64,000 nucleotides of DNA from Acidimicrobiales bacterium AG-414-N20 (GCA_003214465.1 QCLO01000001.1:112320-176319), one strand, 5' to 3'. Positions 51,036 to 60,380 are shown, numbered from the stretch's first letter. Made by a program: numbers and translations. The notes: a model not told the origin generated them from the sequence alone.

Positions 51036-52139
51036 TTGAAAATAACTGCAGCAGTTTTAAGAGAGCTGAATCAGCCCTTAGAAATAGAAGAGTTAGAACT
51101 AGCTGAACCTAAAGCTAATGAAGTTCTAGTGAAAATCGACGCATTCGGTATCTGTCATAGTGATTATCACGTTGTAACAGGCCTCGCCAAACAAGAACTA
51201 CCAGTTGTTCTTGGACACGAAGGAGCGGGCACCGTAATTCAAATAGGAGAAGGAGTTACCAATGTTAAATTTGGCCAAAACGTTCTACTCAACTGGTTTC
51301 CTTATTGCAAACAATGCCCACAATGCACAGCAGGTAATACAAATCATTGCAAAACCTATATGAAGATGCTTGGACAAGGAAAGATGCTAGATGGAACCAC
51401 TCGGTTAACCGACGCAAATAATAAACCCGTACTACAGCTGTCTGGTTTAGCTTGTTGGGCTACACATGTAGTTGTTCCTGACATTATTTGCACGAAAATG
51501 CCTGAAAGTACACCGCCTGAAATTGCTGCTTTAATTGGATGTGCAGTAACCACAGGTGTGGGGGCGGTCCTGAACCAAGCTTCAGTTCATAAAGGCTCCT
51601 CAGTCGTTGTCTACGGTTCTGGCGGTGTTGGGTTGTCAATAATTATGGGGTGTGTTCAAGCTGGAGCAGAGAAAATTATTGCAGTTGACAGAACGGAAAC
51701 AAAAGAAATGATCGCACGGAATATGGGAGCTACCCATTTTGTAAAAGCGGGCGGTGATACTGTACGAGTTGTAAAAGACCTAACTGAAGGACTCGGGGCT
51801 GACTATGCCTTCGATGCGGTCGGAAGTATTGAAATTGCTGAAATGTTGCTGCCTTCGCTTCGTGAGCGAGGATTAGCTTTATTGGTCGGAGTGCCACCAG
51901 CGGATTCACGGTTGCAAGTTGATGCAACTGACGTGTTTAGACAAGAGAAAAAATTAACGGGAACTATCTATGGAAGTGCAGACACTGCAGTCGATTTTGA
52001 AAAATACGCAAAGATGTATCTTTCTGGAAGTTTGCCGGTTGACAAATTAATTTCAAAACACTACAAGATTGAAGAAATTAACGAAGCCTGTCGAGACATG
52101 CTTAATGGGGAGATAGCGCGAGGTGTTGTAACTTTCTAA
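51036..52139 (+). CDS. Zinc-dependent alcohol dehydrogenase (MDR family)
   Basis: A 367-residue medium-chain dehydrogenase. Catalytic zinc ligands are in GICHSDYH and LGHEGAGTV, the structural zinc in CKQCPQCTAGNTNHC, and the NAD fold in VYGSGGVGLSIIMG. It resembles actinobacterial S-(hydroxymethyl)mycothiol and NDMA-dependent dehydrogenases; the substrate is not certain. The frame is open from 50898, but TTG 51036 is chosen since AGGA lies 5 bases before it and the N-terminus MKITAAVLREL is then normal. Confidence 0.93.
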   Translation: MKITAAVLRELNQPLEIEELELAEPKANEVLVKIDAFGICHSDYHVVTGLAKQELPVVLGHEGAGTVIQIGEGVTNVKFGQNVLLNWFPYCKQCPQCTAGNTNHCKTYMKMLGQGKMLDGTTRLTDANNKPVLQLSGLACWATHVVVPDIICTKMPESTPPEIAALIGCAVTTGVGAVLNQASVHKGSSVVVYGSGGVGLSIIMGCVQAGAEKIIAVDRTETKEMIARNMGATHFVKAGGDTVRVVKDLTEGLGADYAFDAVGSIEIAEMLLPSLRERGLALLVGVPPADSRLQVDATDVFRQEKKLTGTIYGSADTAVDFEKYAKMYLSGSLPVDKLISKHYKIEEINEACRDMLNGEIARGVVTF

Positions 52140-52153
52140 TTACTGAGTTGCTG

Positions 52154-53062
52154 TCAATTATTTTCAGCTTCTTCTTCCTTTTCTGTAATCGCCATATCTT
52201 GCTCTGACATAGCACCTTTTCTTAAGAGCCAATTCGAGAACCAGTAGGTGAGTTCGGGAAGCCCTTCACATGAGTCAAGCATCTCCTCAAGTGAGTAAAA
52301 TTCAATTTCACTTACTGACAAGTTCCAACGGGCTTTAATTTCGATCCAGGAATATGCATATTGGCACCAATGGTCTTCATTAGGTGGTCTCCAAGCCTCT
52401 GGACCTTTTGCACCTTTTGAACGATTGTCACCAGAATTTACTGCAATCAAATGTTGCGGATCATTGAGGTCGTTATAGAAACTAATCTTGGTTTCAAGTG
52501 GCCAGTTTGCAGCTCCGGAGATATGTGCATTTGCAAGGGGGACCATGTGGTCTATATCTAGTCCGGAAGGATCAATAATGAATGTGTCAGAATAATAGTC
52601 ATACCATTTACCGAATAGGACCTTGCAACCCTCTGCATCAAAAATAGCATCTTCTAGTGACTCGTAGTGTAGAACTTCATGACGCGTGTTTATGCAGTTC
52701 CTGTCTTCATCAATCCAACCTGGACCCCACTCTTCTCTTACATATGGAATGTCGAAATTAGGGGGAGTAATGCGTAGCTCCGCCAAGAGATCTGTGCGCC
52801 AATTACTGCTTAATTGAGAACTATCTTCTGAATCATAAAGAAACTCAGGTTCGTCATTGCTGTAATCTATTTTGCTGTAATCAAACTGGGTTGTAGTAGC
52901 AACTTTCGTTCTATCAATAGTCGTTGTTGTTACAGAAAGTTCGCTAACCGGTATAGAGGCAGCAGGTTCAAGCGTTTGTTCGGTAATTGATTCACTAGAG
53001 CAAGCCTGCAAAAACAGAATAATCAAAATACTGGTAACTGAAGACGTGATATGTCTCATCAT
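52154..53062 (-). CDS. Secreted HNH nuclease lipoprotein (DUF1524/GmrSD C-terminal type)
   Basis: A 302-residue protein with a signal peptide and lipobox (ILFLQACSS), so it is exported and lipid-anchored. The Ser/Thr-rich linker of residues 20-60 leads to an HNH domain: LDIDHMVPLANAHISGAANW, FYNDLNDPQHLIAVNSGDN then RSKGAKGPEAWRPP, and the CQYAYSWIEIKARWNL end. Such extracellular nucleases may break down environmental DNA. Standing alone between ADH and a small ABM-like gene. Confidence 0.9.
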   Translation of the reverse strand: MMRHITSSVTSILIILFLQACSSESITEQTLEPAASIPVSELSVTTTTIDRTKVATTTQFDYSKIDYSNDEPEFLYDSEDSSQLSSNWRTDLLAELRITPPNFDIPYVREEWGPGWIDEDRNCINTRHEVLHYESLEDAIFDAEGCKVLFGKWYDYYSDTFIIDPSGLDIDHMVPLANAHISGAANWPLETKISFYNDLNDPQHLIAVNSGDNRSKGAKGPEAWRPPNEDHWCQYAYSWIEIKARWNLSVSEIEFYSLEEMLDSCEGLPELTYWFSNWLLRKGAMSEQDMAITEKEEEAENN

Positions 53063-53078
53063 CAGAAATAAACTAGAA

Positions 53079-53369
53079 TTAGAGCTCGAAAACTTCTACT
53101 ACATTGAGATTTTTGAACTCCACGTCACCAAAACTGCCAGTATCTTCTTCGGAGGCTTTTTTTGTGACTTCTAGGTCGTTATTAATCATCGCATCTTCAT
53201 ATGAATCGAACTCGATTACTTGCAATAGTCGTCCAGGCGTATCCCTATCTTCACATACAGTAGCTTTTTTTACTCTTGTTTCTTGACCCGCAATATCAAT
53301 GTAGTTATTGATTGATTTTATTGCTTCGTCTGCGCTTCCAGTAAATTCCATTATTTGAATAAATTTCAT
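53079..53369 (-). CDS. Small ferredoxin-like fold protein
   Basis: A 96-residue protein with a beta-alpha-beta pattern, MKFIQIMEFTGSADEAIKSI, VCEDRDTPGRLLQVIEFDSY and a closing VEFKNLNVVEVFEL, resembling dimeric alpha-beta barrel (ABM/YciI-like) proteins. No catalytic residues stand out. GAGGAG lies properly before the ATG. Function unknown. It is loosely like the DUF3303-type protein at 42583 in fold only. Confidence 0.8.
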   Translation of the reverse strand: MKFIQIMEFTGSADEAIKSINNYIDIAGQETRVKKATVCEDRDTPGRLLQVIEFDSYEDAMINNDLEVTKKASEEDTGSFGDVEFKNLNVVEVFEL

Positions 53370-53395
53370 GTTTGCTCCTCTTTTCTTTTGAGAGT

Positions 53396-54235
53396 TTATT
53401 CGTCAAATAAGTGTTTCGGTGAAACTAACTCCACACCTTTTTTGTTATGAGGAGAAAAAAATCCAAGAATTGGATTAACTAATGAGTAACCCATCAAACT
53501 CCTTAAATCATCAGGTAATTCAGCAGCCACATCTGGTGGGCATGAAAGATACTGATTTTCCTCTTGTCTCAACCAAGAGAGACTGTAGTGAATTAACACA
53601 GCTAATCGCTTCTCATTTTTAGTGGTGTTCGCGCCACCACCATGCAGAATAGAACCGCCATAGAGAAGAACAGACCCAGGTGACATTTCAGCAAACACGA
53701 CCTCTTTTTCAGTAGCTTCTCGGTCCTTGTCCCACTTGTGAGACCCCGGCACTACACAGGTCGCGCCATTCGCTTCGCTGAAACTACTTATCGCCCATAC
53801 TGTACTAAATTGAGTTTCAATCTTTCGACTCAAATAACCACCCCAGACGCCACGATCTCTATGAAGTGGCTGATTGGTTTCCGATGGAGATATTTCTATC
53901 GCTTGAGTAAAATTTAACTGATACCCATCAGTGAAATCTTCTAAAAACTTAGAGCATAATTCATTTATTAAGGGGTTTAGAGCTAAATCTCTACAAGAAA
54001 CTGACCGTGCCATTAACGCTCCCACTCGTTTAGTCGATTCACCTGAGAAGTTATTGACCCCCTCCGGGCATGCATCTAAATAGGGTCGTAATTCATCCTT
54101 GATTTTACTTGTCACTGATTCAGGAACAAGCGAATCAATTATTACTGCTCCTCTGGCATCCAACTCCTCAAGGATGTCTTGACTTGATTCTGTACTTTTT
54201 ATGTGTCGTATCACAAGTCTCCCAGCAGATATCAT
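53396..54235 (-). CDS. Phytanoyl-CoA dioxygenase-like Fe(II)/2-oxoglutarate oxygenase
   Basis: A non-haem iron oxygenase of the PhyH family, about 279 residues. Iron ligands are His and Asp in QPLHRDRGVWGG and a distal His in GSILHGGGANTTKNEKR, whose Arg should bind 2-oxoglutarate; NGATCVVPGSHKWDKDR is the typical mid block. ATG 54235 is used, 17 bases after the helicase stop; the frame also extends to TTG 54277, which would overlap the helicase gene. Substrate unknown. Confidence 0.88.
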   Translation of the reverse strand: MISAGRLVIRHIKSTESSQDILEELDARGAVIIDSLVPESVTSKIKDELRPYLDACPEGVNNFSGESTKRVGALMARSVSCRDLALNPLINELCSKFLEDFTDGYQLNFTQAIEISPSETNQPLHRDRGVWGGYLSRKIETQFSTVWAISSFSEANGATCVVPGSHKWDKDREATEKEVVFAEMSPGSVLLYGGSILHGGGANTTKNEKRLAVLIHYSLSWLRQEENQYLSCPPDVAAELPDDLRSLMGYSLVNPILGFFSPHNKKGVELVSPKHLFDE

Positions 54236-54251
54236 TTTTATTGAATGACGA

Positions 54252-55946
54252 TCACCAAAGGCAACTGCATTCAACAACCGATTCTAATGCTTTCCAACGA
54301 AAGGGAGTTAATTCGGAAAGTGCTCCACAACCAGTGCATTGCAAGACGTATCCAGCATCTGTTTCAAATAGCTGAACTGGGTTCTCTCCAGTAGAGAGTC
54401 TTTCTGACTTCGCACGCGTTTTCTTTTCTTTAGAAATCTCTGGAAATAGGGGAGTATCAAACTCTAAGTATGGAGGTGTAATAGTTGACACTGGCGGATT
54501 TTCCCACACTTCCTTATGACGTTCTGTTTCGTTTTCCCAACTCAAATAACTTAACCACGCGTACTCTTCCACAGGGTCAATACCGTCAGGTAATTGATCG
54601 ATATCGGACATCGGACCGACTTTTCGAATATCCGGAAGGGTTTTCGGTCCTGCGTATTCCAGAAAAGTTCCCAATTTGTCGTATTCATCTACATCAAAAA
54701 TTTTAGAAGTTTCGCTAATATTTTCGATCTCTTCCATAAATCCGTCTCTCTCATGTGCAGTTGGATCTTCGAGGGTGTCGCGTGAGAATAGTATTACAAA
54801 GCGCGCACCGCTGCCGATTTCTTTACGTCGAAGAATACGTCCCATTCGTTGAATCATTTGTCGGCGTGTTCGACTCGCACTGATTACTACGCCAAGATTT
54901 GCATCTGGAACATCGATACCTTCATCTAAGACACGCGGTGCCGCAATCACATCTAACGTTCCTTCCCTCAATGAGTTGAGTAGCTTTTCCCTTTCGTTTC
55001 TATTTGTAGCACCAGTGATTAAATCAATTTTGAGTAATGGATCTAATCGAGTAATTGCGTTATTTGCAGCGCTAACTGTTTGAGTGAAAAGAATTGTTCC
55101 ATTTGACGATTCCATTACAGGCGCAAACCTGTTCAACACTTCATACTTGGTTTTACTTCCGGCGACGATTTCACGACGCCGACTGAATGCATCCAAGTAC
55201 GCAACAGCTGCTTTTCCATTAGGACCTGCATCCTTTTCAGCCAGATAAGCCACAGCTGAAAGGAAAGCACTAAAAGGGTTTTGTGGCATATCTTCGATTT
55301 CTCGTAAGGTTTGCCTTGCAGTAACGAGAGTAGCTTCTGTATCTTCGTATTCGCTTCGTTCCTCTTTCGAGAGTGGAACTGCGACAAATGCAACTCGTGG
55401 CTGGGCACAAACGCCATCCTCAATGGCTTTCATAAAATCGTATCTGTAAGAAACACCCCCAAAATACGGAATTAAAGTTTTGTCGACTGCATCATCAGAG
55501 CGTTCAAGTGTCGCAGTTAAACCAAGTCGTTCCTCATATTCATGTAGAAGTGATTTTCTTAGAACACCTCCACCAAAACCATGACATTCGTCTGCGACAA
55601 TAAATCCACTCTTGTCATCCGGAGGAAGTGGTTTCTTAGCGCTAGCTGAATGTCTGGTAGTGACTAATATGTCACAGTCATCTGCACGATCACTGAAATT
55701 ATCACCAAGGCGCCCGATGCGCGAATCTGGCAATGACTCAACCAGGCGTTTTGTCCACTGTTCCATTAGCACGCGACTAGGTACGACTACAAGAACGAAT
55801 AAATCTCTTCTGCGGGCATCTTTAATTGCTGCAATCGCAACATTGGTTTTACCAGAACCAGTCACGGCTTCAATAATGCCGCTTCGACCGCACCTCAACC
55901 ATGAGGAAAGTGCTTCAAGTTGCCATGCGTATAAATAGTTGTTCAA
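54252..55946 (-). CDS. Superfamily 2 DNA helicase, XPB-like, with C-terminal Cys motif
   Basis: A 564-residue ATP-dependent helicase. Walker A is AVTGSGKTNVAIAAI, motif II VADECHGFGGG, motif III GLTATLERSDD, motif V DEGIDVPDANL and motif VI RRQMIQRMGRILRRKE, closest to XPB/RAD25-type proteins. The last 30 residues hold QCTGCGALSELTPFRW and VECSCLW, a likely zinc site. It sits directly before the PhyH-like gene. Likely DNA repair, but the role is inference. Confidence 0.9.
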   Translation of the reverse strand: MNNYLYAWQLEALSSWLRCGRSGIIEAVTGSGKTNVAIAAIKDARRRDLFVLVVVPSRVLMEQWTKRLVESLPDSRIGRLGDNFSDRADDCDILVTTRHSASAKKPLPPDDKSGFIVADECHGFGGGVLRKSLLHEYEERLGLTATLERSDDAVDKTLIPYFGGVSYRYDFMKAIEDGVCAQPRVAFVAVPLSKEERSEYEDTEATLVTARQTLREIEDMPQNPFSAFLSAVAYLAEKDAGPNGKAAVAYLDAFSRRREIVAGSKTKYEVLNRFAPVMESSNGTILFTQTVSAANNAITRLDPLLKIDLITGATNRNEREKLLNSLREGTLDVIAAPRVLDEGIDVPDANLGVVISASRTRRQMIQRMGRILRRKEIGSGARFVILFSRDTLEDPTAHERDGFMEEIENISETSKIFDVDEYDKLGTFLEYAGPKTLPDIRKVGPMSDIDQLPDGIDPVEEYAWLSYLSWENETERHKEVWENPPVSTITPPYLEFDTPLFPEISKEKKTRAKSERLSTGENPVQLFETDAGYVLQCTGCGALSELTPFRWKALESVVECSCLW

Positions 55947-56005
55947 TTTTTGCCGATCTATTCGAACAGTTAAACATAATCGCTAGAAACTGATTACGGA
56001 ACCTA

Positions 56006-56034
56006 TTGTGATATTTGCCACTTAGTGTTAGATT
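56006..56034 (+). promoter_or_regulatory. Candidate promoter of the metY riboswitch
   Basis: TTGTGA at 56006-56011 and TAGATT at 56029-56034, 17 bases apart, each matching four of six consensus positions. Transcription would start near 56041, at the beginning of the riboswitch. Confidence 0.5.
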
Positions 56035-56040
56035 CTAAAG

Positions 56041-56186
56041 AACATTAAGAGCGGCGCTTTTGCGCCCGGCAACCTGGGAGGACACCCAAGGTGCCTACTT
56101 GCTTAGCAAGGATGCGGTTCCAGCGGAACAACAAAGTGTCCGAGTCTTTGACTCGTGGGTATTGGTTTTCTCCCAAAAGGAGAAAA
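56041..56186 (+). promoter_or_regulatory. Probable SAM-I/SAM-IV clan riboswitch with RBS-hiding hairpin
   Basis: The leader in front of metY has the SAM core ATTAAGAGCGG ... CCCGGCAACC ... CCAAGGTGCC. Helices seen are GGCGC/GCGCC at 56053-56066, CCTGGG with CCCAAGG, CTTGC/GCAAG at 56098-56110, GTTCC/GGAAC at 56117-56129 and CGAGTC/GACTCG at 56141-56155. At the end, TTTTCTCC (56166-56173) pairs with GGAGAAAA (56179-56186), masking the metY ribosome-binding site. Class SAM-IV or the SAM-I/IV variant is most likely in an actinobacterium. Confidence 0.85.
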
Positions 56187-56187
56187 T

Positions 56188-57504
56188 ATGACCATTTACA
56201 AAGGGTTCGAAACCCTTCAAATACACGCAGGTCAACAGCCTGATAGCGATACAGGTAGTCGTGCTGCACCGATATATCAAACAACCTCATACGTTTTTAG
56301 AGATTCTGAACATGCGGCTAACTTATTTGCGCTATCAGAAGTAGGAAATATTTATACGCGGATCATGAATCCAACTCAGATGGTTCTCGAATCGCGGTTA
56401 CAAGCACTTGAAAAGGGCACAGAAACTGCGATAGGAATCCCAGGAGCCTTAGCAACATCATCTGGGCAAGCTGCTGAAACACTTGCAATCCTAAATCTCG
56501 CTGAAGCAGGGGATCATATAGTTGCTTCATCCTCCTTGTACGGCGGAACTTACAACCTGCTTCACTATACGTTTCCAAAAATGGGGATCAATACAACCTT
56601 CATCAAAGATCCAGATGACCTATCTGAATGGGAAGCTGCTATACGGCCAGAAACAAAAGTGTTCTATGGGGAATCAATAGGAAATCCAAAGAATGACTTT
56701 TTAGATATTTCCGGAGTGGCCGAAGTCGGCCACAATTATGGGATACCGCTCATTGTTGATAATACGGTCGCAACACCTTATTTGATAAACCCGATTTCAC
56801 TAGGCGCAGATGTAGTCGTTCACTCAATGACTAAATTTATTGGTGGTCACGGAAATTCTATCGGTGGCATCATTGTAGATGGTGGAAAATTTGACTACAG
56901 CGAAAGCACCCGTTTCAAAAACTTTGTAGAACCAGACCCTAGTTATCATGGCCTTAAATACTGGCCTGACCTTGGACATGGATCTTTTATAATTAAAGCC
57001 AGAGTACAGCTACTACGAGACCTTGGATCTTCAGTAACTCCACAGAATGCTTTCAACTTTCTACAAGGTCTTGAAACGCTAAGTTTAAGAATGGAAAGAC
57101 ATTTCGAGAATGCGATAAAAGTAGTCGAATTTCTTTCAAATCACGAACAGGTAGAAAAAATCCAGTTTGCTGGCCTTCCTGAAAGTCCATGGCACGAAAG
57201 AGCGAAATTATACGGAGTCCGAAACGGTTATGGATCTGTCCCAGCATTCATCATAAAAGGTGGTGCAGAAGCAGGCGAAAAATTCGTTAACTCACTTCAA
57301 TTACACAGTCATGTTGCAAATATAGGAGATGTAAGGAGTTTGGTAATACATCCAGCTTCAACTACCCATTCACAACTAAGCGAAGAAGAACAAAAATCAA
57401 CTGGAGTTGAACCTGGATTAGTGCGCCTATCCGTCGGCTTAGAGACCATCGATGACATCGTTGATGATCTAGAACATGCTTTTTCTTGTGTAAAGAACAT
57501 TTGA
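56188..57504 (+). CDS. metY: O-acetylhomoserine aminocarboxypropyltransferase
   Basis: PLP enzyme that makes homocysteine from O-acetylhomoserine and sulfide, 438 residues. Motifs are FETLQIHAGQQPDSDTGSRA, YTRIMNPTQMVLESRL, SSSLYGGTYNLL, the PLP lysine in VVHSMTKFIGGHGNSIGG and VGLETIDDIVDDLEHAF. ATG 56188 is chosen because AAAGGAG precedes it. A SAM-type riboswitch lies in its leader, so it should be shut down when SAM is high. Confidence 0.97.
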   Translation: MTIYKGFETLQIHAGQQPDSDTGSRAAPIYQTTSYVFRDSEHAANLFALSEVGNIYTRIMNPTQMVLESRLQALEKGTETAIGIPGALATSSGQAAETLAILNLAEAGDHIVASSSLYGGTYNLLHYTFPKMGINTTFIKDPDDLSEWEAAIRPETKVFYGESIGNPKNDFLDISGVAEVGHNYGIPLIVDNTVATPYLINPISLGADVVVHSMTKFIGGHGNSIGGIIVDGGKFDYSESTRFKNFVEPDPSYHGLKYWPDLGHGSFIIKARVQLLRDLGSSVTPQNAFNFLQGLETLSLRMERHFENAIKVVEFLSNHEQVEKIQFAGLPESPWHERAKLYGVRNGYGSVPAFIIKGGAEAGEKFVNSLQLHSHVANIGDVRSLVIHPASTTHSQLSEEEQKSTGVEPGLVRLSVGLETIDDIVDDLEHAFSCVKNI

Positions 57505-57524
57505 ATAAGCGTTAAACTACTTCT

Positions 57525-58706
57525 ATGAAAAGCAAAGAAATGGGTTTACTAGAGGCTAAGAAGGAAATCTGCAGTTACATAGATTCAATAGCCCCAGAAC
57601 TTATCGAACTTTCGCATTCGATTCACGCTCAACCCGAACTTGCATATGAAGAGCACTTCGCACACGAATGTTTAACTAAAACCTTAAGTGAAAAAGGACT
57701 AGAAGTAGAAAAAGGGGCATACGAATTAGATACCGCTTTTGAAGCAAATGCCGGTTCTTCAGGCCCAATTATTGCTCTTTTGTGTGAATATGATGCTTTG
57801 CCAGGAATTGGGCATGCTTGTGGGCACAATATTATTGCTGCTGCCGGAATTGGAGCTGGTTTAGCAGCATCGGAATTTACGGAACCGTTTAACGGCAGGC
57901 TGAGAATTCTTGGTACACCAGCAGAAGAAGGAGGTGGGGGTAAAGTAAGAATGCTAAATAAAGGGGCTTTTGACTCTGTGGAAGCAGTCTTGATGATTCA
58001 TCCAGCTGATGCCGACTTACCCAACATAAGTAGTCTTGCGGTCCAGCAACTTAAAGCAACATATACCGGGAAAGCGGCCCACGCAGCTGCAGCCCCTGAG
58101 AAAGGCATCAATGCTTTGGACGGAGCAGTATTGGGGTATATGGGTGTAGCCGCTTTGAGACAACACATAGCGACCGACGAGCGCCTTCATGGTATTTTCA
58201 CTAACGGTGGCCAGAAGGCTAATATCGTTCCAGAAACTGCAGAAGCCATATGGTACGCGCGCTCTTCGACCATGGAACGGCTTGAAAATCTAAAAGCCCG
58301 CTTAGTTGAAACTCTTCATGGCGGTGCGAGATCAGCTGGTTGTGACATTCAAATTGAATGGGTAAACGAGCCTTATGCTGAAGTGCTCGACAACACGCCA
58401 CTTCTAGAGGCCTATATGAAGAATTCTGAATCGGTAGGCAGGTTTATTAAAGCAGCAGAAGACGATGGAGTAGTAGGATCAACCGATTTAGGAAATGTCA
58501 GCCATGTAGTGCCTTCAATTCATCCGATGGTCAAGGTTGCTCCAAAAGGAACTGCTATTCACACAGTTGATTTCGAAAAATGTGCGAAGAGTGAAGAGGG
58601 GGATAAAGGACTATTGGATTCAGCAAAAAGTTTGGCGATGACTGTCTTGGATTGCTGGAACGATCCGTCTCTGCTAAAAGATGCGAAAGATTTTTTTGCT
58701 TCATAA
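57525..58706 (+). CDS. M20 family amidohydrolase (AbgB/amidohydrolase-like)
   Basis: Metal-dependent amidohydrolase of 393 residues. Metal ligands are in LCEYDALPGIGHACGHN, GTPAEEGGGGK and MIHPADAD; the lid domain has YTGKAAHAAAAPEKGINALD and the end VVPSIHPMVKVAPKGTAIHT. The form is near peptidase M20D and p-aminobenzoyl-glutamate hydrolase. Substrate uncertain. It follows metY by 20 bases and probably shares its riboswitch-controlled transcript. Confidence 0.92.
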   Translation: MKSKEMGLLEAKKEICSYIDSIAPELIELSHSIHAQPELAYEEHFAHECLTKTLSEKGLEVEKGAYELDTAFEANAGSSGPIIALLCEYDALPGIGHACGHNIIAAAGIGAGLAASEFTEPFNGRLRILGTPAEEGGGGKVRMLNKGAFDSVEAVLMIHPADADLPNISSLAVQQLKATYTGKAAHAAAAPEKGINALDGAVLGYMGVAALRQHIATDERLHGIFTNGGQKANIVPETAEAIWYARSSTMERLENLKARLVETLHGGARSAGCDIQIEWVNEPYAEVLDNTPLLEAYMKNSESVGRFIKAAEDDGVVGSTDLGNVSHVVPSIHPMVKVAPKGTAIHTVDFEKCAKSEEGDKGLLDSAKSLAMTVLDCWNDPSLLKDAKDFFAS

Positions 58707-58748
58707 GAATCCGCGACTCCATTAAAAAAACCACCTACGATCGTCGAA

Positions 58749-60380
58749 ATGACTTTTTATGCATCTGAACAGTTTGACTCTGACGAAGAAGACATACTTC
58801 GTCGTTACTTCACAAATCTAGACCAGCCCGTCTTTGCCTTAGTCAATCTTCCAGAAGTTGTAAAGGGTGCTCTCTTTGCCAGGTACTCTCGCTCTTCGAA
58901 AAGTTTACGACGTCTGTTTCTTGATGAATTTGTCGGTGAACTAGATATTTCAGGAGATGAGACAATAGACGCAACGGTTGGATTAAAAAGAGCAGAAGAA
59001 TTATATGACTTAGTTTTTTTTGAATACGGCGATGACAGCGTTGCCCAACTAGGCGGAGTCCACTTAGCTTGCGAACAAGCGTCTAACTTACTAACCAAGG
59101 TTCTTGAATGGGGTAGATTAATGTCCTACCTGGAGCAGTCAACAAGATACATTGCCTACAATACGCGTTTAGATGGTCGGTATCGCTACTACAGGGACCC
59201 TGAAGTGATGGCCTCACCACTGGCTACACGGTATGTAGCTGACATGGACTATCTCTTTGACACTTATTCAAATTTAGTTGAAACGATGCGTGAATATTTC
59301 ACGAATGCAGTACCAAAAACTGAGAGCGACTCAGACTTTGCATACCTTCAAGCTATAAAAGCAAAAGCACTCGATTCTGTTAGGGGTGTTTTACCAGCAG
59401 CTTCACTTTCTAATGTCGGAATATACGGAACCGGACAGGCATATGAATCACTTTTATTGAGAATGAGATCACATCCTCTACCAGAAGCTCGTGAATATTC
59501 AGAAATGATTTTATTTGAGTTAAGAAAAGTAATTCCATCATTCTTAAAACGAGTTGATATTCCAGATAGAGGCCAACAAACCTCAGAATATATGAATGAT
59601 ACCCGTGAGAGATTGATCGATTTGTCAGAACACTACTTCCCTAAAAGTAAGTCGCCTTTACCTCACCCAACAGTAGATTTGACTGACTATGACCCTGATG
59701 CAGAGGTAAAACTTGTTGCTTCAGCGCTCTATCCATATACCGATAGGTCGGACAGAGATATAGAAGATCGCGTACGTAAAATGACTACCGAAGAACGTAT
59801 AACAGTCTTAAAAGCCTTAGAGGGTGATAGAGAAAACCGAAGGCATCGACCCGGACGAGCATTAGAAAGACCTTCTTATAGGTTTGATATTCTTGCAGAC
59901 TATGGAGCATTCCGCGACCTGCAGCGCCATAGAATGATGACAATTGAGTGGCAGAAGCTTTCTCCTTATCACGGATTTGTATCTCCCGATGAACTTCAAG
60001 ACGCAGGGACAGCAACTGAATTTGAATCGGCGATGGAGCGGTCGATGAGTTTGCATGATGATTTACTTGAAGCATTTCCTGAACAAGCTTCTTATGCCGT
60101 TTCACTTGCATATAGAGTTAGATTTTTGATGCATCTAAATGCAAGAGAAGCAATGCACATGCTGGAATTACGCACCACTCCGCAGGGTCATCCCGCATAT
60201 AGACAAGTATGTCAGGAAATGCATACGCTCATAGCTGAAAAAGCTGGGCATTTTGCCATTGCAGAAATGATGAAATTTGTAGATCATACAACAGGAAATG
60301 ACTTAGAAAGATTGGAAGCAGAAAAGAAAAGTGACTTGAAGCGTGGTGAAAGATTAGGTAATAATTCAAAAAATTCCTAG
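58749..60380 (+). CDS. Double-length ThyX-like protein
   Basis: A 543-residue protein that looks like two ThyX domains in a row. In the N-terminal half LACEQASNLLTKVLEWGRLM is followed by SYLEQSTRYIAYNTR; in the C-terminal half DYGAFRDLQRHRMMTIEWQK, then FLMHLNAREAMHMLELRTTP, as in ThyX. The ThyX signature RHRxxSxNExSxR is broken in both: only RHR is kept in the second half and S-x-R-Y in the first. ThyX itself is about 250 residues. Whether this one methylates dUMP is unclear. Confidence 0.85.
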   Translation: MTFYASEQFDSDEEDILRRYFTNLDQPVFALVNLPEVVKGALFARYSRSSKSLRRLFLDEFVGELDISGDETIDATVGLKRAEELYDLVFFEYGDDSVAQLGGVHLACEQASNLLTKVLEWGRLMSYLEQSTRYIAYNTRLDGRYRYYRDPEVMASPLATRYVADMDYLFDTYSNLVETMREYFTNAVPKTESDSDFAYLQAIKAKALDSVRGVLPAASLSNVGIYGTGQAYESLLLRMRSHPLPEAREYSEMILFELRKVIPSFLKRVDIPDRGQQTSEYMNDTRERLIDLSEHYFPKSKSPLPHPTVDLTDYDPDAEVKLVASALYPYTDRSDRDIEDRVRKMTTEERITVLKALEGDRENRRHRPGRALERPSYRFDILADYGAFRDLQRHRMMTIEWQKLSPYHGFVSPDELQDAGTATEFESAMERSMSLHDDLLEAFPEQASYAVSLAYRVRFLMHLNAREAMHMLELRTTPQGHPAYRQVCQEMHTLIAEKAGHFAIAEMMKFVDHTTGNDLERLEAEKKSDLKRGERLGNNSKNS

